Position numbers and translations under genes: made by a program. Source: Mycobacterium sp. Aquia_216 (GTDB taxonomy: Bacteria; Actinomycetota; Actinomycetes; Mycobacteriales; Mycobacteriaceae). From it: a DNA stretch of 64,000 bases. The notes under the pieces were generated by a model that saw nothing but the letters and a program-made list of their open reading frames with translations, searched no databases and had not been told where the DNA came from. Shown one piece after another: positions 27,305 to 39,954 of the stretch (its first letter is position 1; the number at the start of each line of letters is the position of its first letter). The stretch covers positions 124,001 to 188,000 of the forward strand of contig NZ_CP113529.1 of assembly GCF_026723865.1 (NCBI RefSeq), written 5' to 3'.

Positions 27305-28876
27305 CTAGACCGGGATCAGCCCGTGCTTGCGTCCGACCCGGAACCATAATTGCTTGTCCCGCAACAGGTGCATGGACTTGCGGATCAGCAGCCGGGTGTC
27401 GTGCGGGTCGATAACCGAGTCGATGAACCCGCGCTCGGCGGCGGTCCACGGGATCGCCATGTTGAGGTTGTAGCCCTCGATGAAGTCCTTCTTGATCTGC
27501 TGCGCCTCGGGCGTGGTGGGGTCCGGGAAGCGCTTCATCAGCAGCTGCGCGGCCCCTTCGGCACCGATCACCGCGATGCGCGCGGTGGGCCAGGCGAAGT
27601 TGAAGTCGGCGGTCAGCTGCCGCGATCCCATCACGGCGTAGGCGCCGCCGTAGGACTTGCGGATCGTGACGGTCACCTTCGGCACGTCGGCTTCCACCAC
27701 GGAGTAGAGGAATCGGCCGCCGCGCTTGATGATGCCGTTCTTCTCCTGCTCGGCTCCGGGCAGGAAGCCGGGCGTATCCACCACGAACACCAGCGGGATG
27801 TCGAACGCGTCGCAGAACCGGATGAACCGCGCGGCCTTGTCGGAGGCTTCATTGTCGATCGAGCCGGCCAGGTACATGGGCTGGTTGGCGACGACACCGA
27901 CCGGGCGGCCGTCGACCCGGGCATACCCGGTGATGATGGCCGGCCCGTGCTGCGCGGCGACGTCGAGGAAGTCGCCGTCGTCGAAGATCCGCAGCAGCAC
28001 TTCGTGCATGTCGTAGGCCGCGTTGTCCGAGTCCGGAATGATCGTGTCGAGTTCCAGGTCGCTCGGCGTGATCTCCGGCTCCAGCCCAGGATTGACGATG
28101 GGCGGCTTGTCGAAGCAGTTGGACGGCAGGAAGGACAGGAAGTCACGCACGTACTGGAAGGCCTCGGCCTCGGAGTCGACGACCTGATGCAAGTTGCCAT
28201 AACGGGCCTGAGCGTCGGAGCCACCGAGCTCGTCGAGGCTCACGTCTTCGCCGGTGACCTCCCGGATCACGTCCGGCCCCGTGACGAAGAAGTAGCCCTG
28301 GTCGCGCACCGAGACGAGCAGGTCATCCTGGATCGGCGAATACACCGCTCCCCCAGCACATTTGCCGAAGATGAGGGAGATCTGCGGCACCAGACCGGAC
28401 AGCGCCTCGTGGCGGCGGCCCAGCTCGGCGTACCACGCCAGCGAGGTGACCGCGTCCTGAATCCGGGCTCCACCCGAGTCCTGGATGCCGATGATCGGAC
28501 ACCCGACCATCGCGCACCATTCCATCAGCCGGGCCACCTTGCGGCCGAACATCTCGCCGACGGTGCCCTGGAAAACGGTCTGGTCGTGGGAGAACACCCC
28601 GACGGGCCGGCCGTCGACCAGGCCGTGGCCGGTGACGCAGCCGTCACCGTAGAGCGCGTTCGGGTCGTTCGGAGTCTTGGCGAGGGCCCCGACTTCGAAG
28701 AACGTGCCCGGATCCAGCAGCGCGTGGATGCGGGCACGCGCGCTGGGGATGCCTTTCGCGTCGCGCTTGGCGGCGGCCTTCTCGCCGCCGGGCTCCTTGG
28801 CCAGTTCCAGGCGAGCATTCAGCTCGGCCAGCTTCTCAGCGGTCGTGTGTGCGCGAGAAGGCACTTCACCCGTCAC
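27305..28876 (-). CDS. accD4: Long-chain acyl-CoA carboxylase beta subunit AccD4
   Basis: 523 residues, carboxyltransferase subunit. With AccA3, AccE5 and AccD5 it carboxylates the C24-C26 acyl-CoA that Pks13 uses as extender in mycolic acid condensation. Two crotonase-like halves are present, with oxyanion GGARIQDA near 140 and [13 protein letters not shown] in the N-half, and VDTPGFLPG and [12 protein letters not shown] in the C-half. GTG 28876 shares its G with the pks13 TAG stop, so the two are translationally coupled. The 150 bp to fadE35 hold no insertion sequence, unlike M. tuberculosis (Rv3798). Confidence 0.95.
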   Translation of the reverse strand: MTGEVPSRAHTTAEKLAELNARLELAKEPGGEKAAAKRDAKGIPSARARIHALLDPGTFFEVGALAKTPNDPNALYGDGCVTGHGLVDGRPVGVFSHDQTVFQGTVGEMFGRKVARLMEWCAMVGCPIIGIQDSGGARIQDAVTSLAWYAELGRRHEALSGLVPQISLIFGKCAGGAVYSPIQDDLLVSVRDQGYFFVTGPDVIREVTGEDVSLDELGGSDAQARYGNLHQVVDSEAEAFQYVRDFLSFLPSNCFDKPPIVNPGLEPEITPSDLELDTIIPDSDNAAYDMHEVLLRIFDDGDFLDVAAQHGPAIITGYARVDGRPVGVVANQPMYLAGSIDNEASDKAARFIRFCDAFDIPLVFVVDTPGFLPGAEQEKNGIIKRGGRFLYSVVEADVPKVTVTIRKSYGGAYAVMGSRQLTADFNFAWPTARIAVIGAEGAAQLLMKRFPDPTTPEAQQIKKDFIEGYNLNMAIPWTAAERGFIDSVIDPHDTRLLIRKSMHLLRDKQLWFRVGRKHGLIPV

Positions 28877-31800
28877 TACTTGCCTACCTCAGTTGTTTGA
28901 GTGGTTTGCGCCTCCACCTTATTCAGCACCTCCGCCAGGTGAGCACCCACCTTGGCGATGATCGGTTCGTCGATGGCCTGAATGTGCTCGCCACCGATCG
29001 GCACGACCTCGAGGTCGGCCACATACTCGCCCCAGCCGCCGTCGGGCTTGCGGACGGCATACCGGGGCTCGAACTCGATGACGTCATCGTGGTAGCGATC
29101 GGCCATGTAGAGAGTCACGTGGCCGTCGTAGGGCTCGATCTCGACGGTCTCGAGCGCCCGGTTGTCCAGGTAGGACGTCCGCTGGTGCTCGATGATGCCA
29201 CCGGGAACCTGCACGCCGCTTTGCTGGACGATGTCAAGCACAAACTTGACCTGACCCTCGTCGTCGAGTTCTTCGAGCTGCTCGTAGGGGATCCCGGGAA
29301 TCTCGACGTTGAAGGTTCGCTCGGCGAACTTCGCGTACCGGTCCCAGCGCTTGCGCGTTTCCTCCTTGGTCTGCGGGATCTCCTCGCCGGCGCGCACCGT
29401 GTCGATCAACCCGACAAACCGCACGTCGGCGCCCGCCCGCTTCAACCCGATCGCGCACGCATACGCCAGCGCACCGCCCAGTGACCACCCGGCCAGGACG
29501 AACGGTTTGCCCTCGTTCATTTCCAACAGCTTCGGCACGTACTGGGCGGCCCGCTCCGCAACGGTGCCTTCGACGCGCTCGAAGCCGTACATCGGTGTGT
29601 CCGCCGGCAACCGGTTGAGCAGCGGCTCGTACACCACGGTCGACCCGCCCGCCGGGTGGAACACGAACACCGGCACCTTGGAGTCGTCCTCGGGGCGCGG
29701 GCGCAGCGTGCGGACGAAGCCGTCGATCTGACCGGCCTCGAAGTAGGAGCGCACCTTCTCGGCCAGCGCCTCGATGGTTTCCGACGTCAGCACATCCTCG
29801 GCGCTGATCGGCCCCTCGGCACGCTCGGCGAGCCGTCGCGCCATCTTGGCGGCGGTGTCGTCGTCGAGCTTGGGCAGCGGATTGAAGATGCCGCCCGGAG
29901 ACTTGCCGGTGACGATCGCCCAGGTGGCGAACACGACCCGCTCGGCTGCATCGCGCGGCGGCACATCGGAGTTCAGCGCCTTGGCCACCGCCTCCTGGCT
30001 GAGCGCCTCGGCCGCCGCAGTCAGATTCGGCTTGGCGCCGTTGGCGTTGCCCGAAGGGCCGGACGGATCGGTCGGCGGTGGCGGAATCGGAAGGTCTCCG
30101 GCAGCAGGGGTCGGAGCTTCGGCTGCCTCAGCGGTCTTGGGGCCGCCGTGCAACAGCTCGGCCTGCTCCCGGGCGATCTCGTCGGCCGTCTGCGTCTTCT
30201 GGTGCTCGGATAGCTCCTGAACCTCGTCACGGTGCTCGATCGCGTACTCGATCAGCTTCTCGACGTTGTATAGGTTGGCGTCGCGCACCGCCGTCAATTG
30301 GATCGGCGGCAGGTCGAAGTCGTACTCGACGCGGTTCTTGATTCGCACCGCCATCAGCGAGTCCAGGCCCAGCTCGATCAGCGGCACCTCCCACGGCAGG
30401 TCCTCGGGCTCATAGCCCATGGCCGCCGCGACGATCGCGCCCAGCCGCTCGGCGATGGTCTCGCCGGACTCCGGCGACCATTTCGTGAAGCCGGCCGGCA
30501 TGTAGCGAGTGGTCAGACTGTCGCCCAGCGTTTCGGCGCCGTCATCCTCGACGAGCTCCTCCGCAACGGGCGCTGCGACCGGGCTGGCCACGGAGGTCCC
30601 GGTCGCGATAGCCGTGCCGGCGCCGACCGCGGCGGGCAACACCGATTCCGAACCGCCCCGGGCCACCAGCGCGTCGTAGACCAGCGTGAACGACTCGTCG
30701 ATTCGGGCGTGCACCTGAATCGAGGCGCCGCCGGGGTGCCGCGTCAGCGTCGTCACCAACCGGGCACCCAAACCTGGCACCGCTCGCTTCTCCGAGGCCG
30801 TCAGCTGGGCGTCCGGAAACACTTCGGCTGCGGCGGCTCGCACCAGTGCCGCGAGATCGGTCGTCTCCCGGGGCGCGTATTCCCACACGTGGCGGCCGTC
30901 CGGGAGTGCGACATGGGCGCCCGGCATCAGCACCGAGCCATCGCCGGCGAAGTGCGCGTCCAGCCAGTGCTCCTTGCGCTTGAAGCGGGTCGGCGGGATG
31001 TTGGCGTAGTCCTGCGGTCCGGCGGCGCGGGTGAACAGCGTCCGCATGTCCAGGTCGTGGCCGTAGACGTAGAGCTGCGCCAGGGTCGACGTGATCGACT
31101 CGACCTCGTCCTGCTTGCGGGCCAGCGTCGGGATCAGCTGGGCGTCATGCAGACCGGCGTCCGCGGTGGTCAGACCCACCTGCATCAGCGCGACCGGATT
31201 GGGGGCGAGCTCCAGGAACGTGGTGTGCCCGCTGTCGACCGCGTTGCGGATGCCGTGGGTGAAGTAGACGCTGTGACGCAGCCCCTTCTTCCAGTAGTCG
31301 ACGTCGTGGATCGGCTCGCTGCCGGGCTTGATGTAGCTGCCCTCGTGCACCGTCGAGAAGATGCCGGCGGTGGGGCTCATCGGCTTGATGCCCTGCAGCT
31401 CGGCGGTGAGCTCGCCGAGCAGCGGGTCCATCTGCTGGGTGTGGCTGGCGCCCTTGGTCTGGAACTTGCGGGCGAACTTGCCCTCGGATTCGGCGCGGGC
31501 GATGATCGCGTCGACCTGTTCCGGCGGACCGCCGATGACGGTCTGGGTGGGCGCGGCGTAGACGCACACCTCGAGATCGGGGAAGTCGGAGAACACCGTC
31601 TTGATCTCGTCGGCGGAATACTCCACCAACGCCATCAGCCGGATGTATTCGCCGAACAGCATCGCCTCGCCCTCGCCCATCAGGTGCGAGCGGGAGCAGA
31701 TCGCGCGGGTGGCGTCGCGCAGCGACAGGCCACCGGCGAAGTAGGCCGACGCGGCCTCACCCAGCGATTGACCCACCACCGCGGCGGGTTTGGCGCCGTG

Positions 31801-34212
31801 ATACTTGAGTAGCTCACCGAGCGCGATCTGGATCGCGAAGATGGTGACCTGGGTGGTTTCGATGCCGTAGTCCTGCGAGTCGTCGAGGATCAATTCGAGC
31901 ACCGAGTAACCCAGCTCGTCCTGGACCAGTGCGTCGACCTTTTCGATCCACTCGGCGAAAACCTCGTTGCGCAAATACAGGCTCTTGCCCATCTTGCGGT
32001 GCTGGGCACCGAACCCGGCGAGCACCCACACCGGGCCGTTGGTCACCGGCCCGTCGACGCTGAACACGTTGGGTCGCTGCTTGCCCTCGGCCACCGCGCG
32101 CAGTCCCTTGACGGCTTCCTCGTGGTCGTGGGCCAACACCACCGCGCGCGAGCGGCCATGGTTGCGCCGCGACAGCGACCGCCCGATCGACTCCAGCGAC
32201 GCCGCCCGGCCTTCGGGGCTTTCCATCCAGTCCGCCAGCTCGGCTGCGGCCGCCTTCTTGCGCGAGGTCAGAAACGCCGACACCGCGAGCGGGATGAGCG
32301 GCTTGGTTGGTTCTGACTCCTGTCGCGCGGCAAGCTCCTCCAGTGCCGCCGCTTTGAGGTCCAACGCCTCTTCGGTGACGCCCGGCAGCTCGGGCTCGGC
32401 CTCGTCGAAGACCAATCCGTCGGTGATGATGTTGCCGAAATCGTCGAACCGCAGCGAGTGACCTTCAGGCGTGGGCGCCTCGGCCGGGTCGGCTTCGGCG
32501 GCCGCCGCTACCTCGGGCTCGGGTTCGGGTTCGATCCCGTCGCTCGGCAAGACCTCGCGGAGCACCAGGTGCGCGTTGGCCCCCCCGAAGCCGAAGCTTG
32601 ACACCCCCGCCACGGCGTAGCCGCCGTAGCGCGGCCAATCGGTGGCGGTTTCAACGACTTTCAAGTGCATACCGTCGAAGTCGATGTAGGGGCTGGGCCC
32701 GGCGAAGTTGATCGACGGCGGCAGCTTGTCGTGCTGCAGCGCCAACACCACCTTGGCCATGGCGGCCACGCCGGCCGCCGACTCCAGGTGGCCGATGTTG
32801 GTCTTTATCGCACCCAGCAGCACGGGCTGATCGGCGGCGCGGCCGCGCCCGACCACCCGACCAAGCGCCTCGGCCTCGATCGGGTCACCGAGGATGGTGC
32901 CCGTACCGTGCGCCTCGACGTAGTCGACCGTCCGGGGGTCGATGCCGGCGTCCTTGTACGCCCGGCGCAGCACCTCGGCCTGCGCATCCTGGTTGGGGGC
33001 AATCAGGCCGTTGGACCGGCCGTCGTGGTTGATGGCGCTACCGGCGATGACGGCCAGGATCTGGTCGCCGTCGCGGCGCGCGTCGTCGATCCGCTTGAGC
33101 ACCACCATGCCGGCGCCCTCGGAGCGCGTGTAGCCGTCCGCGTCCGAGGAGAACGACTTGATCCGGCCGTCGGGTGCCAGCACCGCGCCGATCTCGTCGA
33201 AACCCAGGGTCACCGCGGGAGTGATCAGCGCGTTGACACCACCGGCAACCGCCACGTCGCACTCGCCGTTGCGCAGCGCCTGCACCGCCTGATGGGTCGC
33301 CACCAACGAACTCGAGCAGGCCGTGTCGACGGCGACCGAGGGGCCGCGGAAGTCATAGAAATACGACACCCGGTTGGCGATGATCGCAGTCGAGTTACCG
33401 GTGATCGCATAGGGATGCGCGACGGTCGGGTCCGAGATGGCCAGGAAGCCGTAGTCGTTGTTGGTGAAGCCGACATAGACGCCGACGGCCTCGCCGCGCA
33501 GGCTGGACGCCGGGATGCGGGCGTGCTCGAGCGCCTCCCAGGTCATTTCCAATGCCATCCGCTGCTGCGGGTCGATGTTGTCGGCCTCGGTCTTGGCCAC
33601 CGCGAAGAACTCGGAGTCGAAGCCCTTGATGTCCTTGAGGTAACCGCCGCGGGTGCGCGCGGCGGCGATGCGTGCGGCCAGCCGCGGTTCTTCCAGGAAC
33701 TCCGACCAACGCCCTTCGGGCAGGTCGGTGATGGCATCGCGACCCTCCATCAGCGCTTGCCAGGTTTCGTCCGGGCTGTTCATGTCACCGGGCAGCCGGG
33801 TGGACAGCCCCACGATCGCGATGTCCACACGCTCGGCCGGGCCGGTGCGGGTCCAGTCGACACCGGCGAGATCGTCATCGGGGCGTTCGGGTTCACCCTC
33901 GATGATGCGGGTGGCCAGCGATTCGATCGTCGGGTGCTGGAAGGCCACCGCGACCGACAGCATGACACCGGTCATGTCTTCGATGTCGGAGGCCATCGCC
34001 ACGGCATCTCGTGATGACAGGCCCAGCTCCACCATCGGAACGGACTCATCGATGGAGTCGGGCGATTGCCCGACGGCCCGGCCCACCCAGTTGCGCAACC
34101 ATTCCCGCATCTCGGGCACCGTCATGTCGGTCTTCTTGGCGGGTACCTGCCCGCCAGCGGCCTGGGCGGCGTTGTCAGAGTTGTCCGGAAGGTCAGATTC
34201 TGTGTCAGCCAT
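28876..34212 (-). CDS. pks13: Mycolic acid condensing polyketide synthase Pks13
   Basis: 1778 residues (1733 in M. tuberculosis). It joins the meromycolyl chain from FadD32 to the carboxylated C24-C26 chain and releases the product onto trehalose. Domains and active residues: N-terminal ACP (Ser67 in GLSSRD), ketosynthase (Cys299 in DTACSSS), acyltransferase (Ser816 in GQSLGE), C-terminal ACP (Ser1285 in GLDSLMA) and thioesterase (Ser1577 in GWSLGG). The offset to M. tuberculosis numbering grows from 12 to 44, mainly in Pro/Ala-rich linkers, including a segment before the thioesterase (about 1400-1430). ATG 34212 follows fadD32 by 11 bp. Confidence 0.97.
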   Translation of the reverse strand: MADTESDLPDNSDNAAQAAGGQVPAKKTDMTVPEMREWLRNWVGRAVGQSPDSIDESVPMVELGLSSRDAVAMASDIEDMTGVMLSVAVAFQHPTIESLATRIIEGEPERPDDDLAGVDWTRTGPAERVDIAIVGLSTRLPGDMNSPDETWQALMEGRDAITDLPEGRWSEFLEEPRLAARIAAARTRGGYLKDIKGFDSEFFAVAKTEADNIDPQQRMALEMTWEALEHARIPASSLRGEAVGVYVGFTNNDYGFLAISDPTVAHPYAITGNSTAIIANRVSYFYDFRGPSVAVDTACSSSLVATHQAVQALRNGECDVAVAGGVNALITPAVTLGFDEIGAVLAPDGRIKSFSSDADGYTRSEGAGMVVLKRIDDARRDGDQILAVIAGSAINHDGRSNGLIAPNQDAQAEVLRRAYKDAGIDPRTVDYVEAHGTGTILGDPIEAEALGRVVGRGRAADQPVLLGAIKTNIGHLESAAGVAAMAKVVLALQHDKLPPSINFAGPSPYIDFDGMHLKVVETATDWPRYGGYAVAGVSSFGFGGANAHLVLREVLPSDGIEPEPEPEVAAAAEADPAEAPTPEGHSLRFDDFGNIITDGLVFDEAEPELPGVTEEALDLKAAALEELAARQESEPTKPLIPLAVSAFLTSRKKAAAAELADWMESPEGRAASLESIGRSLSRRNHGRSRAVVLAHDHEEAVKGLRAVAEGKQRPNVFSVDGPVTNGPVWVLAGFGAQHRKMGKSLYLRNEVFAEWIEKVDALVQDELGYSVLELILDDSQDYGIETTQVTIFAIQIALGELLKYHGAKPAAVVGQSLGEAASAYFAGGLSLRDATRAICSRSHLMGEGEAMLFGEYIRLMALVEYSADEIKTVFSDFPDLEVCVYAAPTQTVIGGPPEQVDAIIARAESEGKFARKFQTKGASHTQQMDPLLGELTAELQGIKPMSPTAGIFSTVHEGSYIKPGSEPIHDVDYWKKGLRHSVYFTHGIRNAVDSGHTTFLELAPNPVALMQVGLTTADAGLHDAQLIPTLARKQDEVESITSTLAQLYVYGHDLDMRTLFTRAAGPQDYANIPPTRFKRKEHWLDAHFAGDGSVLMPGAHVALPDGRHVWEYAPRETTDLAALVRAAAAEVFPDAQLTASEKRAVPGLGARLVTTLTRHPGGASIQVHARIDESFTLVYDALVARGGSESVLPAAVGAGTAIATGTSVASPVAAPVAEELVEDDGAETLGDSLTTRYMPAGFTKWSPESGETIAERLGAIVAAAMGYEPEDLPWEVPLIELGLDSLMAVRIKNRVEYDFDLPPIQLTAVRDANLYNVEKLIEYAIEHRDEVQELSEHQKTQTADEIAREQAELLHGGPKTAEAAEAPTPAAGDLPIPPPPTDPSGPSGNANGAKPNLTAAAEALSQEAVAKALNSDVPPRDAAERVVFATWAIVTGKSPGGIFNPLPKLDDDTAAKMARRLAERAEGPISAEDVLTSETIEALAEKVRSYFEAGQIDGFVRTLRPRPEDDSKVPVFVFHPAGGSTVVYEPLLNRLPADTPMYGFERVEGTVAERAAQYVPKLLEMNEGKPFVLAGWSLGGALAYACAIGLKRAGADVRFVGLIDTVRAGEEIPQTKEETRKRWDRYAKFAERTFNVEIPGIPYEQLEELDDEGQVKFVLDIVQQSGVQVPGGIIEHQRTSYLDNRALETVEIEPYDGHVTLYMADRYHDDVIEFEPRYAVRKPDGGWGEYVADLEVVPIGGEHIQAIDEPIIAKVGAHLAEVLNKVEAQTTQTTEVGK

Positions 34213-34223
34213 GGTTCCTGATT

Positions 34224-36122
34224 TCAGTCTGTTGCAGTGGCAAAGGCGGTCGGGGAGCCGATGCCGCTGCGCAGACTGCCGTCGAGGTAGGCGGCGCGGC
34301 AGGCCCGGTGCCCGATCTTGCCGCTGGACGTCCGAGGAATGGTCCCCGACTGCACCAGCAGCAAGTCACGGACGGTGACCCCGTGGCGCACGGCGATGGC
34401 CGCGCGAATGTCGTCGGCGATGGGCTGGTAGTCGAGCTTGTGGGTGCCGGCGGCGCGTTCGGCGACGATCACCAGCTGCTCGGAAGTGTCGTCCGGGTCG
34501 AACTTGAGCCCGGCGTGCGGGTTGTCGAACACCGTTTGCGGCAGCTGGTTGGCCGGAACCGAGAAGGCGGCGACGTATCCCGTGCGCAGCGCCTTGCTGG
34601 CCTCCTGCGCCGAGTATTCCAGGTCCTGCGGGTAGTGGTTACGCCCGTCGATGATGACCAGGTCCTTGATCCGGCCCGCTATATAGAGGTGGCCGTTGAA
34701 GTAGGTGCCGTAGTCACCGGTGCGCACCCACAGCCCGCCGTCCTCGGCTCCCTCGGCGTGTGACTGGCTGATGCGCGACTTGAGGATGTTGCGGAATACC
34801 TCCGTGGTCTCCGCTTCCTTGCCCCAGTAGCCGGTGCCCAGGTTCTTGCCGTGCAACCAGATCTCGCCGATCTGGCCGTCCGGCAGCTCGGTGGCCGTGT
34901 CGGGGTCCACGATGACCGCCCACTCGTCCACACCGATGACGCCGGCCGACACCTGGGCGACGGCGTTAGGTGAGTCCGCGGCCACCTCGACGAAGCGCTG
35001 CTTGTTCAGCTCCTCGCGGTCGACGTGGATGACGGTCGGCGCCTCGTCCATCGGGGTGGTCGAGACAAACAGCGTCGCCTCGGCCAGACCGTAGGACGGC
35101 TTGATCGCGGTCTTACGCAGACCGTAGGGCGCGAACGCTTCGTAGAACTTGCGCATCGACGCCGGGGACACCGGCTCGCTCCCGTTGAGGATGCCCTTGA
35201 CATTGCTCAGGTCCAGCGGCGGTTCGTCGTCTTTGGGTAGGCCGCGGACCGCGGCGTGCTCGAAGGCGAAGTTCGGCGCCACGGTGAAGACCTCGCAGTC
35301 CGGGCCGTCCTCGGGCTTGCGCGCCATCTCCCGGATCCAGCGGCCCGGCCGGCGCACGAACGCGGCCGGGGTCATGAAGGTGAAGCTGTGGCCGAGCACC
35401 GGCGACAGCAGCGCGGTGATCAGGCCCATGTCGTGGAAGAACGGCAACCAGGACAGGCCACGGTCGCCTTCTTTGCCCTCAAGCCCGTTGAGTACCTGCA
35501 GCACGTTGGTGGGCAGGTTCAAGTGGGTGATCTGCACGCCGGTCGGGGTCCGAGTGGAGCCCGAGGTGTACTGCAGGTAGGCGATCGTGTCCTCGTCGGC
35601 ATCGGGAGCTACCCAGGTGGCCGCGACTTCGGTGGGCACCGCATCGACGGCCACGACGCGCGGCCGCTCCTTGGCCGCCCGGGCCCGGATGAACTTGCGG
35701 ACGCCTTCGGCGGCCTCGGTGGTGGTCAGGATCGTCGACGGGGTGCAGTCGTCCAACACGGCGTGCAGGCGGCCGACGTGACCCGGCTCGGCCGGATCGA
35801 ACAGGGGCACCGCGATCCGTCCGGCATACAGCGCACCGAAGAAGGCGACGAGGTAGTCGAGGTTCTGCGGGCACAGGATCGCGATGCGGTCGCCCGGCTC
35901 GGTGACCTGCTGCAGCCGGGCTCCGACGGCGCGGTTGCGGGCGCTGAAGTCGGACCAGACGATGTCGCGCTCGACACCGTCACGTTCGGTCGAGTAGTCG
36001 ATGAAGCGGTAGGCCAGCTTGTTGCCGCGCACCTTCGCCCACTTCTCGACGTGCTTGACCAAGTTCGTGTTGTCCGGAAACTTGATCTTTCCGTTCACGA
36101 TGAACGGGTTGTGGTACGCCAT
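34224..36122 (-). CDS. fadD32: Long-chain fatty acyl-AMP ligase FadD32
   Basis: 632 residues. It activates meromycolic acid as an acyl-adenylate and loads it onto the N-terminal ACP of Pks13. The AMP-binding signature [11 protein letters not shown] is at residues 185-195, and the insertion that distinguishes FAALs from CoA ligases follows it. The C-terminal subdomain starts near 490 ([16 protein letters not shown]) and the catalytic Lys region is TSSGKIGHR near the end. ATG 36122 is the first gene of the fadD32-pks13-accD4 operon. Confidence 0.96.
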   Translation of the reverse strand: MAYHNPFIVNGKIKFPDNTNLVKHVEKWAKVRGNKLAYRFIDYSTERDGVERDIVWSDFSARNRAVGARLQQVTEPGDRIAILCPQNLDYLVAFFGALYAGRIAVPLFDPAEPGHVGRLHAVLDDCTPSTILTTTEAAEGVRKFIRARAAKERPRVVAVDAVPTEVAATWVAPDADEDTIAYLQYTSGSTRTPTGVQITHLNLPTNVLQVLNGLEGKEGDRGLSWLPFFHDMGLITALLSPVLGHSFTFMTPAAFVRRPGRWIREMARKPEDGPDCEVFTVAPNFAFEHAAVRGLPKDDEPPLDLSNVKGILNGSEPVSPASMRKFYEAFAPYGLRKTAIKPSYGLAEATLFVSTTPMDEAPTVIHVDREELNKQRFVEVAADSPNAVAQVSAGVIGVDEWAVIVDPDTATELPDGQIGEIWLHGKNLGTGYWGKEAETTEVFRNILKSRISQSHAEGAEDGGLWVRTGDYGTYFNGHLYIAGRIKDLVIIDGRNHYPQDLEYSAQEASKALRTGYVAAFSVPANQLPQTVFDNPHAGLKFDPDDTSEQLVIVAERAAGTHKLDYQPIADDIRAAIAVRHGVTVRDLLLVQSGTIPRTSSGKIGHRACRAAYLDGSLRSGIGSPTAFATATD

Positions 36123-36393
36123 GCCGCCCTCTCCTGTTACACACTCGCCGGTCAGCTATTCCGGCGGTCCTGGTGTCGGCTTCGCCGACGATGTCCTCTG
36201 CGCGCGGGCCGGCCTCGCGTTCGGCGCAAATCTGCGCCGGTCCGTCCGAGTTTCCACCCGGGTCGGGAACCGCCAAACTTCTATCGCTCTTAGTTTTCTC
36301 TTAATGTTAGGCGTCGGCGCGCGGCAGACCAAATCTCAAGGTACCGCCGATTGCTCTCGGTACCGCCTACCTAATCGCTGTGTCCCCCGGGAG
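36123..36393 (-). promoter_or_regulatory. fadD32 operon upstream region with candidate promoter
   Basis: 271 bp between fadD32 and culp6. On the minus strand, TTGGTC (36327-36332) and TAACAT (36304-36309) are separated by 17 bases, a plausible housekeeping promoter with a leader of about 175 bases. The area around 36290-36310 is AT-rich. No terminator for culp6 stands out. Confidence 0.4.
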
Positions 36394-37404
36394 TCACCCG
36401 TGCTTGGGGTGCGGAGCGTTTTCGATGAGACTACGCGTCCAGTTCAATGTCCAATCCGTGGCCGCGGCGCCGTCCAGATTCCAGAACTGGGTGGTGGCGT
36501 ACATGGCGTGGACCGGCTGGCCCGCACCACCGGCCAGCGTGTTGAGTGTATTCGGCAGGTTCGCGACGCTGAACGCCTCGTTCGGAGCGGCGCAGATCAG
36601 ATCACCGGGTGCGCAGATCTCGTTCGTCTTGCTGTTGAGGTCACCGAATCCACCGGGCCGCGCACCGGTCATCGTCAAACCGAGGCCGGACAACATGGGC
36701 ACCTCGTGGAGGGTGACTTCGGCACCCTCGCCCGGCGGGTTGGGCCCGACGTCGTTGCCCACGCCTTGCTGGCGGCGGCCGTCGGCGATCAGCGTCACCC
36801 CGAGGACCAGGTCGTCGTCGACGGGTCCGCGGCCGTTGCCGACATCGCTGGCGATGTCGCCCGCGATCACCGCGCCCTGCGAGAAACCCAGCAGCACGTA
36901 GCTGGTCAACGGGCACTTGTTGGTCATATCGGTGAGCGCCTGGACCGCCGCGCGGGTGCCTTCCGCCCGGCTGTCGTTGTACGACATCTGCTTGACGCCG
37001 CCGAGCGGATTGTTGAACTGCGCCGTATAGGGAACCGTGTAGGTCAGCACCCGCGAGGTCGGAAACTGCTGACTGATCGCCCCGGTCAGATTGTGCAGCA
37101 ACGCATTGGGGAATTGCATCGGGTTCAGGGGATCGTCCTGCAGCGACGATTCCCACGTCCCGGGAATCACCATCAATTCCACATCGGGGCAGGACGCGTC
37201 TTGCGACGCGGGCCGCGGCTTGTGCGGATGGGTCGTCGTCGAGGACGGGGGTAGCACGCCGGGCGGCACCGCGCTGGGCGGCGGTTCGGTGCTGCGCAGC
37301 ATCGTCACCACGGCCACGATGACCAACAACACGACCCCGGCCATGGACAGCGCGGCCACCCAGGCGAGGATTCGGCGCCGCTTGCGCTGGGCGTTGGTGC
37401 TCAT
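36394..37404 (-). CDS. culp6: Cutinase-like envelope lipase Culp6
   Basis: 336 residues. A cytoplasmic basic N-terminus, one membrane helix (about 14-36), a Pro/Thr-rich linker (about 40-68), then an alpha/beta-hydrolase of the cutinase type. The nucleophile Ser175 lies in GFSQG (173-177), the same number as in M. tuberculosis Rv3802c; [12 protein letters not shown] opens the domain. Rv3802c is an essential phospholipase/thioesterase linked to mycolate homeostasis and a target of tetrahydrolipstatin. ATG 37404 has AGGAGAAC directly upstream. Confidence 0.94.
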   Translation of the reverse strand: MSTNAQRKRRRILAWVAALSMAGVVLLVIVAVVTMLRSTEPPPSAVPPGVLPPSSTTTHPHKPRPASQDASCPDVELMVIPGTWESSLQDDPLNPMQFPNALLHNLTGAISQQFPTSRVLTYTVPYTAQFNNPLGGVKQMSYNDSRAEGTRAAVQALTDMTNKCPLTSYVLLGFSQGAVIAGDIASDVGNGRGPVDDDLVLGVTLIADGRRQQGVGNDVGPNPPGEGAEVTLHEVPMLSGLGLTMTGARPGGFGDLNSKTNEICAPGDLICAAPNEAFSVANLPNTLNTLAGGAGQPVHAMYATTQFWNLDGAAATDWTLNWTRSLIENAPHPKHG

Positions 37405-37533
37405 GTTCTCCTGCTAGCAGAGTCGGGGGGTCGCAGTTCGATAACAGGCAAGTGGCCATCCCGCCCTCTGCTGACCCAGTACACGGTACCGGCTCGGCGC
37501 GCGGCGCCGTCCGTCCTGCCAGCGGGCCGCGGG

Positions 37534-38439
37534 CTAGCGGATAGCGCCCACGATGTCGCCCGACATGGCACCCAGCTGTCCCGACCACGAGCCCCAGCCG
37601 TTGTCGCCGCCGCCCGGGAAGTCGAAGTGGCCGTTGTGGCCGCCGACGCTGCGGTACTGCTGATAGAACATGCGGCTGTTGCCCATCGCCTCACCGGCTT
37701 GCCCGATCATCGCGGCCGCATCGCCGCCCATGTTCGTCGGGCTCCAGACCCATACCCGGGTGTTGTTCTGCGCCAACAGCGACGCGTGCACCCACGGGTC
37801 GTGCCACTTCCACCGGCCCAGTTGCGGGGCCCCCCACATGCCGTTGCCGTCCACGCCGCCGAACTGCTGCAGGCCGGCCAGGATCGAACCGTTCGTCGTC
37901 GTATTCGACGGGTAGAGGAATCCCGACAGCGAGCCGGCGAAGCCGAAGCGGTCGGGGTGGAAAGCGGCCAGCGCCATCGCGGCATAGCCGCCCTGGGAGG
38001 CGCCCACGGCGGCGTGGCCGCCGGGTGCCAGACCCTTGTTGGCCGCCAGCCAGTCGGGTAGCTCACTGGACAGGAAGGTGTCCCACTGCTTGCTGCCGTC
38101 TTGCTCCCAGTTGGTGTACATGCTCCACGCGCCGCCGGCGGGTGCCACCACCGAGATGCCCTTGCCGCCCAGCGTGCCCATCGCGTTACCCGCGGTCACC
38201 CAATTGCTGACGTCCGGCGCGGCATTGAAGGCGTCCAGCAGATACACCGCGTGTGGACCACCCCCCAGGAACGCGACCGGGATATCACGGCCCATGGCGC
38301 CGGACGGCACCATCAGGGTCTCGTAAGGCGCCGGCGCAGCCTTGCCCGTGATTCCTGCCGCCGCACCGCCGAATCCGAGTGTCAACGTGGCAACGCAGAG
38401 CACCCGCAGAAGCGTTGCCAAACCCCGCACGCTACCCAT
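37534..38439 (-). CDS. fbpD: MPT51/FbpD, antigen 85-related secreted protein
   Basis: 301 residues from ATG 38439, placed five bases after GGAGGG; GTG 38445 is too close to it. Signal peptide to about residue 36, then the antigen 85 fold, which binds fibronectin and sugars but is not known to transfer mycolate. The nucleophile position reads GASQG with Ser148, whereas M. tuberculosis MPT51 has Ala there. The matching catalytic Glu and His of antigen 85 appear replaced (IGQAGEAM and GDNGW), so an intact triad is unlikely. It lies between culp6 and fbpA, as in other mycobacteria. Confidence 0.93.
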   Translation of the reverse strand: MGSVRGLATLLRVLCVATLTLGFGGAAAGITGKAAPAPYETLMVPSGAMGRDIPVAFLGGGPHAVYLLDAFNAAPDVSNWVTAGNAMGTLGGKGISVVAPAGGAWSMYTNWEQDGSKQWDTFLSSELPDWLAANKGLAPGGHAAVGASQGGYAAMALAAFHPDRFGFAGSLSGFLYPSNTTTNGSILAGLQQFGGVDGNGMWGAPQLGRWKWHDPWVHASLLAQNNTRVWVWSPTNMGGDAAAMIGQAGEAMGNSRMFYQQYRSVGGHNGHFDFPGGGDNGWGSWSGQLGAMSGDIVGAIR

Positions 38440-38540
38440 GTCCACCCTCCATCGTGTAGTCGCCGTGTTTGCACAGTAACCAGGGCCGAAGTGAAGCGGA
38501 CCCGCAGGGTAGTGAAACAGATCACACCGCAGGACGACTA

Positions 38541-38570
38541 ACGGCGGAAACCCCGAAGGGTTCCCGCCGT
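38541..38570 (-). terminator. Hairpin terminator downstream of fbpA
   Basis: A 13-pair stem with one mismatch around a CGAA loop, beginning ACGGCGGAAACCC and ending GGGTTCCCGCCGT, 22 bp past the fbpA stop on the minus strand. It would separate highly expressed fbpA from fbpD. No T-run follows. Confidence 0.7.
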
Positions 38571-38592
38571 CGATCGCGTTGCTCTGAAGGTT

Positions 38593-39954
<1,362 letters not shown>

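Noticed and set aside
30298..34014. Long open frames antisense to pks13
   Set aside because: High third-position GC opens the complementary frames; the products resemble no family and pks13 is complete on the other strand.
37534..38439. MPT51 as an active mycolyltransferase because of GxSxG
   Set aside because: The Glu and His of the antigen 85 triad are not found at the aligned positions.
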